Source: Trichopria drosophilae
Lineage: Eukaryota; Arthropoda; Insecta; Hymenoptera; Diapriidae
Length of the DNA: 64,000 nt
Direction of reading: 5' to 3'
Assembly (NCBI GenBank): GCA_030407085.1
Contig: CM059584.1
Coordinates: 91,892,501 to 91,956,500, forward strand
Part shown: positions 32,197 through 43,078 of the stretch, piece by piece
How positions within the stretch are numbered: position 1 is the stretch's first letter
Layout: each line of letters opens with the position of its first letter
The notes under the pieces: generated by a model
Database searches by the model: none
Told to the model about the DNA's origin: nothing
What the model saw: only the letters and a program-made list of their open reading frames with translations
Made by a program: the position numbers and the translations under genes

Positions 32197-33048
32197 CTAC
32201 TTTGGACAGCGTTGGCATTCGCAGTCTACGGGTTGGTGTTTGCGGGGCTGGGGGTAGGGGTGGAGGTGGTTGTCGCGGCGGAGGGAGCGGCCTCCTTGTC
32301 TCCATTCGCGGGGTATTTGTTGGTGGGGTACGCAGCAACGCCGTTGCATCCGCCACCACTGTGGGGGTGTTGGGGAGTTCGAGCGTGAGTACTTTTTCTC
32401 GACAACTGATGAGGCGTGAGACGCGGCCGCTAACCTTTCCTTCGGCTTGCGCGTCTTTGGCGAATAAGCGAGCGCTGGGTACGCCGACTGCGCAGCCGGG
32501 GGTGGGGGCCTGTATGCCTTCTCTTGAGTCGCGACGTTTTCTATCTGCCGTCCTTGTCGTAACAGGTCGGCGAAATCGGAAACCTTCTCCCGACGGATAT
32601 GTTTCGCGATGCCAGGGCGAAGATTTTGAACGCATATGTCCATCTGTTCGTGGACTGACGGGGGCAACAAGAGCAGCCGGAACAGGCTTCGTAACGCCAT
32701 GATGTATTCTTGGACCGGTTCGTCGGGACCCTCGGTGCGAAGGGCGATCTCCCTCTTGACGCTGGCCTCGGTGCTTCGGTGTCCATAAGCATTGCGGAAG
32801 TACCGTATGAAACCGGGATACGTATTCCAGCTGTAGCGCTCTACCCGGTAGCAGACCAGGGCGGCGCCCTTGAAAGTCTCCGGGAGAGCTCGAAGTAGGT
32901 CGTCTTCGTCAAGGTCGCGACTGGTGCTATATTCGATGAGTTTGGTGAGGAAATCTTCGGTATCCTCACCGTGCTCACCTGAAAATCGGGGCGCATGAGT
33001 ACTCCAATGTTCGATGGGGGATTGGCCCCAACGAATTCTGGATTGCAA
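32197..33048 (-). CDS. Ty3/Gypsy gag capsid region
   Basis: This is a 283-codon minus-strand frame. Residues 20-190 match the Gypsy Gag capsid pattern: FSGEHGEDTEDFLTKLIEYS, LLRALPETFKGAALVCYRVE, NAYGHRSTEASVKREIALRT, GPDEPVQEYIMALRSLFRLL and EQMDICVQNLRPGIAKHIRR. The protein would form the element particle. The remaining codons are an out-of-frame reading of the proline-rich linker. The N-terminal part is at 34048-34320 in another frame. Confidence 0.75.
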   Translation of the reverse strand: MQSRIRWGQSPIEHWSTHAPRFSGEHGEDTEDFLTKLIEYSTSRDLDEDDLLRALPETFKGAALVCYRVERYSWNTYPGFIRYFRNAYGHRSTEASVKREIALRTEGPDEPVQEYIMALRSLFRLLLLPPSVHEQMDICVQNLRPGIAKHIRREKVSDFADLLRQGRQIENVATQEKAYRPPPPAAQSAYPALAYSPKTRKPKERLAAASHASSVVEKKYSRSNSPTPPQWWRMQRRCCVPHQQIPREWRQGGRSLRRDNHLHPYPQPRKHQPVDCECQRCPK

Positions 33049-34047
33049 CCAGCTCGGAATGAACGATGGGTTTTGGGGAGGGTGAAGGGAACCAACGCGA
33101 GTGCTGGCCTCCGGTGGGTTTGCGGAAACATCGTTAGGTCGGTGGAGAAATGTACGGCCGGGACAAAGGGGTTTGGCCTGGGAGGAGCAGTGTTCGACAC
33201 ACTGGTTCCCGTGGGGAAAGGGAGGTGGGAGGTTTGTTGATGGGGCTGAGCGGAAGATTGGGGACAGGTGGAATATTGGAGTGGATGGTAGGCGAAAGTG
33301 GACTGGTGGGGGTAGGGAATAGAAGGTGGTTGAGGATAGGAGAAAGCTGTATGTCGGGGTAGGGTGTGTAGAGTTGATAAGGATGAGAAGGGGGTTGTGG
33401 TTAGAAATACAGGAATGCGGGTTGATGGAAGTGAAAGGAGTCTGATGATTGCGAGGATTGATAGGGTGGTAAAGGTTGAGAGAGTTGAGGGGGTTGGGAT
33501 GGTTGGGATTGGCGATGTGGTCTAGGGGGGGGGGAGGGGAATGGATGGTTAGATCGTTGAAGGGGTGGTTGATTCGATTGTGGGGGTGGTGGAAGGTAGG
33601 ATGGGTATAATGGTTGAGTTTGAGGGTGGGAAGTGGATTGGGAACGGGAAGTGCTCACCTCGGTTGGGCGAGGATCCGTAGGGGAAGGGATGAGGATGTA
33701 GGTTGGGGACCGAAAGGGTTTGTCAGGGGAACACAACGCGAGGATATATACTGCAAACTAGGGAGGACGTCACCCGGAGCTGAGGGGGTATCAGTTGCGC
33801 TAGGGTCAGCGTAGGGTGCGTTTCCGCCGAAATCCCCTAAGGGGGGGGGGGAATTGACCCCGTGGTTGAAAAGTCCGCAGTTCCTTCGGCGAATGTGAGG
33901 GGGTCGCGATAGAACGCGCGCGATTGGTGAGAAGGAAGTTGGGTCTGGGGAAACGCGAATGCTTCAAGGCGCAGATGAAGGTTTGGGGTTACATGGCCGG
34001 GGTGACGGGATTGGAAGCATTGAACGACCAGTTCAAAAGACTCCCTA
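33049..34047 (-). pseudogene. Gypsy gag proline/serine-rich middle region
   Basis: On the minus strand this region encodes Pro/Ser/Gln-rich sequence (for example PYLPPPPQSNQPPLQ at 33401-33736) expected between the N-terminal part of Gag and the capsid. On the plus strand it is G-rich. The frame changes several times. G-runs near 33526 and 33841 are likely indel sites. Confidence 0.45.
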
Positions 34048-34320
34048 TTATTGGGCAACCGATGGCTTCCTGTAGCGTGAACGGGGGGCTGTCCCCCTCC
34101 CGTCTATTATTGGGTCCCAGCCGACCTCGGTGTCAGGAAACCTCCGCAACAGTGTGTGTCGCACTAGCCTGCCACGTGTGGCCTCCATCGGGCCGGAAAT
34201 CTGGATTTCCGCCCGGTCACACCTATCAATGAGGTCACGAAGGTCAATGATGGCATTCATTTGGGCCGCAGTACAAGGCAACACCCACCCAGAGCTCGGA
34301 TGAGTCAGAAACCCCTTCAA
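34048..34320 (-). pseudogene. Gypsy gag N-terminal region
   Basis: A 90-codon minus-strand frame starts KGFLTHPSSGWVLPCTAAQM and continues NAIIDLRDLIDRCDRAEI. Its position just inside the LTR and leader fits the start of Gag. I know no domain for it. Confidence 0.4.
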
Positions 34321-34323
34321 AGC

Positions 34324-35079
34324 TCCTATTCCTCACGGTTCCACGGATTTTTGGGGTGGACACCAAAAATCCCAGCACTGTTTCTTATCTTCTGCGCACG
34401 GAATGTCAGTCACCAATTTACGACTCGCAGGCGAAGAGCTCAATTATTATAAATTGTGAATATATTATAAATCGTTCTAAGAGGCAGATTCACGACGCAT
34501 GTCTATTCGCTACTGAATCCGAAAACGAACTAACGTGTCGCGGCGTCGCGTCAGTGCCTGAGAAAAAGGGGAAAAAGGAGGAAAAGAGAGAGAGAGCAAA
34601 GATAACTCAGCGTCTCGTGGCTATCCCTATGAAGGCCGGTAGGGGGAGTAGGAGTCTTACTGTTGTCGACGTCGAATGAGAGGACGAGTCCCCCAATGAC
34701 GAAAGACGGCGAGGCACTGGAGGAGAGGGCAAAAATTCGCCATACTACTCCTCGTATGTCCGGGTGCGGTAATGACACCCGGGGAAGAAGGGGAACCAGG
34801 CCAGCACCAATGCGCGGCAGACACGGCGGCTGATGGCGGCGGCGAATCCGAAACAGAGGCCGGTAGATGGGGGCTCGGGCGTCGAGGTCGCGGCGGGAAG
34901 ATCGAGCCAGACATTGAAATCGGTAATGCCGTGTGCCTGCCTGACCGATAGACGATGGACTCAACTTGATCGTTCGAAGTGCTCTGAACTATAGGATAGT
35001 AAAGCGAGTGTTGTCGGTGGCGCTCCGTACTCCTCTGCTACCGCCACGCGCAGGGGTCGATCGGTGACGCCCCGTCACA
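34324..35079 (-). repeat. Ty3/Gypsy 5' LTR and leader
   Basis: Read on the minus strand, the LTR begins TGTGACGGGGCGTCAC at 35079, the TG-ended start I associate with insect Gypsy LTRs. It runs toward about 34400. The stretch after it (TTGGTGACTGACATTCC on the minus strand, about 34395-34415) is the likely primer-binding and leader region. The inner LTR boundary is uncertain. No 3' LTR was found because the element is truncated in RT. Confidence 0.55.
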
Positions 35080-35436
35080 ATATTAAATATGTGGTTTTGG
35101 TAGTTTCTTTTTTTATTTTTTAGTCTAGATTTTTGTGTTGTTATAAGGGCATGGCCACTTTCAATTCACCTCAGGAAATACACATTAAAGAAAAAGTTCT
35201 GCTGTTGATCCAATGCGGAATATATAAATAAAAGGAAGTATTTCGTATTGTCGACGATATGAAAAAGTAAACAATTGATTGTAAATACGCCCTTGAGGAT
35301 TTCAACGATTGCAGAAGAAAAAAAAACTACTCTTCCTGTTGCGATGCTCTCTACGACAAGTATTCAATGTTATGCACGTAGGGAATATTTATTAACTAAT
35401 ACTAGCAGTTAATAAAAAAGGAAATACTAAAAGAAT
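35080..35436. other. AT-rich, no gene recognised
   Basis: On the minus strand, two AATAAA-like signals (35393 and near 35415) lie just beyond the stop of the following ORF and could serve it. Confidence 0.35.
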
Positions 35437-36015
35437 TTATTCAAGATAATTTTTATACAATTTGGCTTTTTGCGCTCTTGCACGACGCTTGACGTTTCTG
35501 CTGGTGCGATGACGTTCAATCGCGTCTACAGCTTGCGTATCAATATTTATATATTTGGAATCGGGTATTTCACTATTGTAATCTAGATGACCAGAATCTT
35601 TTTGTAACGCTGGTGAAGCGGAGTGATACTTATGATGTATAGATAAAAATCGCGGATCAGACCGAAAAATCTTAGTGGTTAGAAATTTACGATTAATGTC
35701 TATATCACACGGGATAAGTTTCCAAACAGTTGGCTTTACAATAATAACGGATTTCAAACGATTAGGAACTAAGTCCTCTTCGATCTGACAAGTCTCATTT
35801 GGTGGACGAGCATACTCTCGTACTGAGTCGGGATCTATCGCGTCACATTCGAAAAGTTCGTCGAGATTTCGCTTACACACTGCACGGCGACGGACGTTTT
35901 CGCGTATTGTGTCTTCTGTTTTTTGGACCGGCGATGACATAAATCGCGCACTGACTCTAATTGATAATTGCGTTAAAAAATAGAGCCACGCTAGCAGCAG
36001 GCTGTATAAGGTCAC
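35437..36015 (-). CDS. Unidentified 192-codon ORF
   Basis: This minus-strand frame has an ATG at 36015 and a hydrophobic start (LYSLLLAWLYFL). It contains an internal ATG (35940) beginning MSSPVQKTEDTIRENVRRR. The interior is charged, with a basic tail (RHRTSRNVKRRARAQKAKLY). A polypyrimidine run ending TTAG just before the internal ATG could be a splice acceptor, making this a last exon. I do not recognise a domain. It is the least transposon-like ORF in the window and the best candidate for host coding, but a viral or transposon origin is possible. Confidence 0.45.
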   Translation of the reverse strand: MTLYSLLLAWLYFLTQLSIRVSARFMSSPVQKTEDTIRENVRRRAVCKRNLDELFECDAIDPDSVREYARPPNETCQIEEDLVPNRLKSVIIVKPTVWKLIPCDIDINRKFLTTKIFRSDPRFLSIHHKYHSASPALQKDSGHLDYNSEIPDSKYINIDTQAVDAIERHRTSRNVKRRARAQKAKLYKNYLE

Positions 36016-38595
36016 TTACGGATGTCAATCCTGTCTTGCAGACGGATTAGGGTTGCAGGAGAAATGCGGAGACTTACGGGTGCCTACCAAGCTGGTGGCA
36101 CGGACGTAAGGATGCTCCTCAGATGCCTGTTCGCCCGGTTGAACAGAAGTTATGAGGTATGGTCCTCCACTCGATGATAATGTATGAGTGGCCGACCTTA
36201 CAGGCAGCCCAGATGAAATCTCGAGAGATATCTTTTGTGTCGTCGTCGTCCTTGAGAGTATTTACGACCTTGAATGGTATATACGGTTAATGTGGTCCAG
36301 GTATTGAAAGAAATTAGTTAAAGTCCTGAAAAGGACTGATCGAATATAGTTAGTTTCTAGTAGTTAACTAGACTGAGGTCATGAACCACTAATTGGATGC
36401 TGGGTATGTCACGTAGATTTCGGTATATTGGGTCCAAGTGCCGAATTCGATCTTGTGAAGCGTAAATAGTGACGGTGCTAAGTCTTCCGGATGCTGCTAG
36501 TACCAATAACCTCCTGGACGTTCGGATATTCTAATAATTGTCGACTGTTCTAATTGCCAAAGTTGAAGGTTGAACTTTGAATATTTTTCCATTGGAAACG
36601 CCCGTAATTTATACCCTGACCGAGCACAGAGTTTACACTGATTGGCTCGCGGCTATACGGTGGGGGGTTAATAATATAGGTAAAAAATGAATTTACGTTT
36701 TTTAATAAATAAATATGAGTTCCTGTTTCCTGACTTTCGTTGTTTTAAGATTTATTAAATAGTCGATAATAAAATGTTCTATATTTTGTGTGAAAATTAG
36801 CTTTTTCTATTCAGACATGCTAAGTTTGCTAGTTTCTAATATTAATCAGGATTCAGACTCATTCCTACATTTTAACCCTTTTTTTGCTTCTAAACTTGTG
36901 AATTTTTAACTACTAAAAAATTCATGGTACTCTCTTTATACATTTAATTTAACGTGTTTCATGTTTATCGATTCTTCTGTATTGAATGCTTATTAGTTTC
37001 TAATGCTGCATTTTTTAGTCTGTTCCACATAAACATTTTTTATGTCATTTCTCCGGGGCTATATTAATATGTGAACAGAACTTAAAAAATCATCATAAAA
37101 AAAACGTTCAGATTCGTCTTAAGTAAAAATATCTGTATTCCGCTATACGAGTTATGATGTCTATGGTCCAGTGTCTTGAAAAAATACCCTGGAACTTAGT
37201 TTAGTGCACATCTTCGTAAAAAAATCATTTCTATTTTCGAATGTATAACTGAACAATTTAAATTTTAATTTTAATTCCGAAATACTCGTAATTCTCGGAA
37301 TTACATTTAAATGCTCTGTTAACTCTTGTATTTGAATATTTACTTTTAAATTTTCGTGCCACTTTGTTTGTTTATTGACTCCTATTACCTCAAGCGTGTG
37401 TGACTCCGATATTTATACTTGAGTAAGTATAATTCCGTATTTGGCGCGGAATAGATTTAATTTGTATATTGTAATTTGTGTGTTCTAATTTTTCACTCTT
37501 ATATTCTCCTGTGAGTCGAACTTACGCGTTCTCGTTTCTGCGCCCATTTTTTAACGCGTGGCACGTCCGCCACAAATAAAGCATAAGATTATTTTTTTCG
37601 ATCGTGCATATTTCTAATCGGATGTAAGTGTACACCTGTTGTTAAGAATTAATTAACGCATTCATATGCTAAATAAAGCGTTCAGTACGCCTTTATAAAT
37701 AGAAATGACTTAGAACTTTATTTTAAAGCTTTATAAATTAGAGCATGTTCAAGTGATCTTTATATAAAAATATAAACACATGAGGAATATAACCAGTATC
37801 GTCGAACACCAGGGGGGAGGGGGGGTGTAACAAATGAAATATCAAATAAAGTTAACAGTCTTGATATATTTCTTTCGGTATATAGTGCGTCGTTTTTTAA
37901 TTTTTATACAAGTACAAGTTTGAATTAAATATTTTATTTAACAATATTTAATAATAATTACGTTATTTATATATTTATATATGTGTCTAGGCGAAGTGTA
38001 ACATACTTATATTTACAATCATATTTATATTTTACTCATAACTCATAACATTAATCTCCAGAACATCGGTACGGAACAATGCAAACAATTTCATGTTTGC
38101 TATTTCACATCAAAATGCATTTTTACTGTACACTATAAATTCACAATATGTACGTACATTTGTAGATTATGCGAAAGTTCGAAGGCATTCGGATATGTAC
38201 ATATTCAAAAATATTATTCTTTTTTCAAATTTTGGAAATTTTCAAAATTCATATATATATATATATGTATTAATCGAGAAAGGGGCATGACCCTTTCAAT
38301 AACCCTCGAAATTTTATCAGATTTCGCATATCTCGCGACGAGATAATTAAGAAATTTTCAAAATTTATCATGTAATACAAATATCATAAAACGTTATACA
38401 TAGTGATCGAGAGTGATAGACCAGTGGTCCGTGTCGCGCGCGGTCGTTGATCGCGTAAAGCATCCTTGTTGAGGAACAATATACAATACTTGGATAGGTA
38501 ATAATTTATTTATCTTAAAAACGGTTTTAAAAATATTGATATTAAATAATAAACTAAAAATAATAAAAAAATACAATTTTTTATTAAAATCTCTT
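36016..38595. other. Long AT-rich stretch, no gene seen
   Basis: No frame exceeds 70 codons and none is protein-like. Visible landmarks are CCAGGGGGGAGGGGGGGTG at 37810 and a (TA)n run near 38253-38266. A piece at 38400-38490 (GTAAAGCATCCTTGTTGAGG) resembles 5175-5205 inside the duplicated block. Confidence 0.4.
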
Positions 38596-38740
38596 ATTGT
38601 ACACTTTGGGAAGCGGTATTTAAGTGTACGTACGTTCGCTCTTAATGTCCAAAATTACTCTTATTGTACGCTTAATGTACTCTTATTGTACACTTCGGGA
38701 AGCGGCATTTAAGTGTACGTACTTTCTTCATGTACCATTA
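38596..38740. repeat. Two-unit direct repeat, about 88 bp period
   Basis: CTCTTATTGTACACTT, then GGGAAGCGG and ATTTAAGTGTACGTAC, occurs at about 38591 and again at about 38679 with one or two differences. GTAC motifs recur through the region. Confidence 0.6.
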
Positions 38741-39140
38741 ATTTCCCTCTTACGTGTACGCTTCCATTTTTGTCAGTCATTATGCCTTTTTAAAAAGAGC
38801 ACTTTTACAAAAATGGGATAGTGGACATATGTTATATGGAACCCTACTGATATTAATTTATCGAAAATAATTATCAAAATATTACGTTCACCAAAACTAT
38901 TCATCATGATCATGTAACCTCCACAACGCAGGGTAGCTCTCTTTGTTGTTTTGTCCAAAATTTAAGGGCCGGGGCACTTTTAGTTGTAGTTGCGTCCCTG
39001 AGGCTTTCGGGTGGGACCGAGCGGCTCTTCATCATCCATTGTGGCGCGCATGGCCGATTCCAGAGAGAGGGCATGACGTCTCAGCATCGAGAGAGGGGAT
39101 CGGAGACGACCTGTTCGAGGAAAATCTAGAGACGAGCAGT
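38741..39140. other. No gene recognised
   Basis: AT-rich to 38940, then GC-richer. A 72-codon open frame at 38943-39161 covers part of the next repeat and has no recognisable composition. Confidence 0.3.
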
Positions 39141-39385
39141 TTTCGTCTAGCTTCTCGCTGAGAGGTGTCTGGCTTGAACCCTCTTCCTAGTCTCGCCCAG
39201 GACTGTCGCTGAGGGAACCTGGCACGGCTTCCCCAGGTTCACGTCTAGTGCCTCGCTGAGAGGCAACTAGCTTGAACGATCTCCTCAACAGTCTCGCCCA
39301 GGACTCCCGCTAAGAGATCCTGGAACGGCTTCCCTAGGTCCTCGCACTAGGTCTTCTCGCTGAAAGGAGCTTGGGCGATCTCTCC
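39141..39385. repeat. Three diverged units of about 100 bp
   Basis: Units start near 39144, 39242 and 39344, each with CTAG, CTCGCTGA(G/A)AGG and a GCTTGxxC block. The first two share a TCTCGCCCAGGACT stretch and a CTTCCCxAGGT end. They look like the R or U5 part of an LTR or an RNA with repeated hairpins. No coding is apparent. Confidence 0.5.
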
Positions 39386-39538
39386 GTTGAATAACAGTTT
39401 TGCATTATTATTTATATTTATATTTTAGTTAGGCAGTAGTACTGTTCCGGACCCCGCTGAGGGCGACGGCAGTACGAACAGTCAATTATTTTGCGGTAGC
39501 GCGATCGTTGAGGCGATCCCGTCGTACTAATCCTCACT

Positions 39539-39641
39539 GGTAAGGGAAATTCGATAAAATCATTCGCAATCCTCTGTTCATACGCTGCAAATCTGGACTT
39601 GCCATTATTTCGTATTAATAAGATATAATTTTATTTTCAGG
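39539..39641 (+). other. Intron-like segment
   Basis: TCACTG|GTAAGG at 39539 and a run ATTTTATTTTCAG|GT ending at about 39641 would define a 103-base GT-AG intron directly downstream of the 100-bp repeats. There is no coding on either side, so this could belong to a non-coding RNA or an element leader. It may also be chance. Confidence 0.25.
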
Positions 39642-40357
39642 TTCCGAGTATTAAACCTCTCGCGATACATAAATATAGAACATATTGTTAAAAATAAGGT
39701 TAAGGTCAAGGTCATTATTAAATAAACATTTACTTTCATCTGGTAAATAAACGATTTTGATTGTTATTTACGAGACCTTTCCTTGTGTCGTCTGTGTGTG
39801 TGTGTACACTATATGTTTACAATTGATTAGAGCCTGTAGTACAACTAACTTCCGGTGAATCGTTCATTCAGCAAATCGATTGTCAATTACAGGATTTCCG
39901 CGAAGTACAATTCATAACCACACGAGAGAAAACGTGTAGATTACACTCATCAATTAAATACTAGGACATTGTTTTACATTCTTCATTTCAAGTTAACAAT
40001 TCATTCATTTCGACTTCATTAAGTTCAACGTTGTTCAATAAAATTTAAATTACGATAGTTTATACAATATTTATAGAAAAAAATTATTTTCCCCTTTTTC
40101 TTTCGTTGAACCCCATTAGCAGCATTCGCTGTAAAGAAATGAATGTTAAAATACATGAACAGTATTAATGGAAAGGTTTTCAATACATTTCAAATTATAA
40201 TTTTAAATTTGTTGTGTGTGGGTTCATTTGCTTACAATACTTCTGCTTAAATTGCAGATAACAAGGATTCTCGTGCATCCTCAATCAATCAGCAACTATT
40301 GTTACAATCTCAGACTCTTTTCTCATTCCTGTTATTTACTGGTCATTATATGCAGTA
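39642..40357. other. AT-rich, no gene seen
   Basis: This includes GGTTAAGGTCAAGGTC (39699) and a (GT)7 run at about 39796. It lies upstream of the CACTA-like remnant and may hold its 5' end. Confidence 0.3.
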
Positions 40358-42299
40358 ATGTATAAATGCACAGTATGTCAGTATAAAACCGAAAATATTC
40401 ACTCGTATAATACGCATAAGAAAACTCACAGAAATGAAAAAATATGAAAATAGCCCGTGTACATGCTAACTGCAACAAAATTTTCGACTCTTACAATAGA
40501 TTTTATTGGTATATTTATAGAATGCATAGAGATCATATACAAAGTACGGGATCTTCATATGTTTTTTGTGTTAGAAATTGTACTCGTTCATTTTATAATA
40601 CAAATAGTATCAATAGACACCTAAAACAACATTTGAGGGATTCCATCGCTATCAAATGTCTTTACCATGTTTGTAAGTAATTAGAAACTGGGTATTATAC
40701 AGTCGATTCATATTAAGTGCATGTTTGTAGAAGACATTCCTCCGAAAGTTTGGAAGAAAAATTATGTAATGATAATAATTATGAACATGACATAGAAGAA
40801 GAATTATATAATGATACTGACTATGCAAATGACGTACAAGAAGAATTATCTAATGATAACGATTACGATAGGAATATAGAAGAAAATAGCCAAGGCGGTA
40901 CACATTCGCGCAAATATTCGAGTGTTAAAAGTGAAACATTTGGTCTGCTTCAAAAATCCGAGCCAGCAAAGTGCACTGCTTGTTTAGCAAATTTGTTGTT
41001 AAATTTAAATTTATAGCACCATTCAACGGAGGCCCGTGCCCAGCAAACTGTTCAAGAAACGTATATCTTGCGAAAATTTGTTTTTACACGAACTTGATAA
41101 AAGCGTAGTACCGCAAAAGCACAAGAAATACGTACAAAAAATATTTAATAAAGTTTTACCGGTATACCAGATGCTCTAAATCCCTCGCATGGTGCTCTCC
41201 GAAGCACATATTGTCGGAAGAAATATTTTAGCGAGCGTATGAGTGTAATACTACCTGCCGAAATTGAAATATTTAATGACGATGGCGATCCCACAGGCTC
41301 CCTCTTGAGCTACGTAAACATCTCAGAGGCGCTAACGTTAATGCTGTAAAAAAAATCCACGAATTCTGTTAAAATCGCTCCCAGCCTTCGAGAATAATGT
41401 ATGATTTTCAAGACTGAATTGTTTACAAAAGCAGCCAATTTTTTACTAAACATCCAACAGCTCTACAAGTAATTATGTTTCAAGACGCATTCGAAATCTG
41501 CAATCCGCTGAGGGCATAAAAAGGCAAGTTCAAATTAATAAGTGTTTATATGATTTTAGGGAATATACCACCATATTTGAGATCTAAAGTAGACAACATA
41601 AAACTTGTCATGTTGTGTTTCGATAAAGAGGTTAAAGTATTTGGTTAGAATAAGATTTTGGAGCCTGTTATAAAAGACTTAAAAGTATTAATATCGGAAG
41701 GCATAGTTGGAAATGTTTCAGGTGTACGAACAAGTTACTTTGGAACATTGTTTGCAATGCTTGGTGACAATTTAGGAAGTCACGACATTAGTGGTTATTC
41801 TCAAAATTTCAGTAGAAATGAATAGACGTGTAGATACTGTGAACTTCCCAAGAAAGACTTCATAAGCAATCCCTTCCAGCCAAAGGCACAAAGAACAGTC
41901 GAAACGTATGAGAAATATGTGGTAGAGACAAAAAATAATAATGGCAATCCAACGAAGGGCATAAAAAGCAGTTCCTCTTTGAATGAATTACAACATTACC
42001 AGGTTGTAAATCCAGCGTTGCCTCCGTGCATTGCGCATGATATTCTGGAAGGAATCGTACCTTTAGATTTTCGGTTGGCTGTTCGATATTTCTTACGTGA
42101 GAAATGGTTCACTTTGAAAACATTAAATTTTCGTCTCAATGACACTAAATACGACGAAACAGTCCAATTCTTTCACGAAATTAAAGTTACTGGACTCCCC
42201 TTTTCTTCACTATTATCTCCCGATCCCTTCTCAGAACTTAAGATTGACAATGTACCGATATTTAGGCCTAAATACCAGCCCCTTAATCCTCACATGTGA
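40358..42299 (+). pseudogene. CACTA-like transposase gene with C2H2 fingers, decayed
   Basis: The ATG at 40358 starts MYKCTVCQYKTENIHSYNTH, a C2H2 finger. A second finger is at 40560-40640 (CVRNCTRSF...HLKQH). Next comes an acidic linker with three similar units at 40760-40890, then transposase-like blocks: MFQDAFEICNPL (about 41480), GNIPPYLRSKVDNIKLVMLC (about 41560), GDNLGSHDISGY (about 41765) and PPCIAHDILEGIVPLDFRLA (42020-42080). I recall this order from animal proteins related to CACTA/EnSpm tnp2-type transposases. Many stops and frame changes make it a fossil. The last open part is 41919-42299. Confidence 0.6.
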
Positions 42300-42380
42300 G
42301 TCATGTAAGTTGAAAACATATCTTTAAAATCGTAATTTTAATTAATATACCTATGATGCTGAAGTCCGCAGCCGAAATGT

Positions 42381-42526
42381 AGCAGCCGATTCGAAAAAAT
42401 TGAGGTTCTATTTATTCTACTGATCCTAGCAGACATTTACATTCATGTTTTGTGTTACATTGTAGCTCAATTGTGAAATTTTCACGATATCACATGCTGG
42501 AACCCCCGCCTTTCGAATCGGCTGCT
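42381..42526. repeat. Short inverted repeat
   Basis: AGCAGCCGATTCGAAA at 42381-42396 is perfectly mirrored by TTTCGAATCGGCTGCT at 42511-42526. The pair encloses 114 bases with no ORF. It may be a small MITE. Confidence 0.55.
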
Positions 42527-42699
42527 AGCTTCATCATCATAATATCCCGGATGAAAATAGAGATGAATGAGAAATAAGTAGTTGCTCAAAGCACCCCAAT
42601 AAACGAGTTCGTGTGCAAAAATTTCGACTTTCATTCGATTTGATTCCAATTTCGAATGAAATTGATCAAATTTTAATACGAAATTAGTCGTTTTCAAAT
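42527..42699. other. No gene recognised
   Basis: This stretch holds a short minus-strand open frame (42482-42697) without recognisable features, next to the Penelope-like fragment. Confidence 0.3.
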
Positions 42700-42915
42700 G
42701 TTTTCATACGCACAATATATTATAATGACTAATTTTATAATGCACGTCTGATATTTCCAAATTTAGTAATAAATTAAGTGATCTTTCGTGGAAGTCTTTG
42801 GATTTTTCATCGACTTTATGAGAAAAGAATGTACCCTTAATTTTAGAGAAAAGTTTGATAATGTGTTTAGGAGTGACATTTTTATATCGACACTGTAATA
42901 AAAAAATACGTTGAT
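42700..42915 (-). pseudogene. Penelope-like element N-terminal fragment
   Basis: The minus strand is open for about 65 codons: FLLQCRYKNVTPKHIIKLFS, then HKVDEKSKDFHERSLNLLL and EISDVHYKISHY. The pattern of a short hydrophobic start, CRxxxVTPK and a charged helix resembles the N-terminal region of Penelope-like element proteins upstream of their RT. No RT follows, so only a fragment remains. The assignment is by resemblance only. Confidence 0.35.
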
Positions 42916-42959
42916 TAATTAATTTATGAACGCTATATTACTCATACCTGATTTTATTT

Positions 42960-43016
42960 TTTCTGATGAAGGCAACAAACCAGTGCCGAAAACGTTAAAA
43001 CGTTGTTTGTAATTTT
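42960..43016 (+). ncRNA. Hammerhead-ribozyme-like motif
   Basis: On the plus strand CTGATGA is followed by AGGC, a loop of 11 bases, GCC, then GAAA, and ACGTT-AA-AACGT. This is the order of a hammerhead core: CUGAUGA, stem II (GGC/GCC), GAAA and a short stem III. Penelope-like elements are known to carry such motifs. Stem I pairing is weak and an extra A sits next to stem II, so activity is uncertain. The motif is antisense to the Penelope-like coding fragment beside it. Confidence 0.4.
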
Positions 43017-43078
43017 ATATTCGTTTTTTTCGTCCTTTTTTTCCTTTTTCGTTTTGTAAACGATTTGTACTGTGACCG

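Noticed and set aside
32124..34232. Plus-strand ORFs of 60-192 codons across the Gypsy element
   Set aside because: They are shadows of the minus-strand gag and protease frames.
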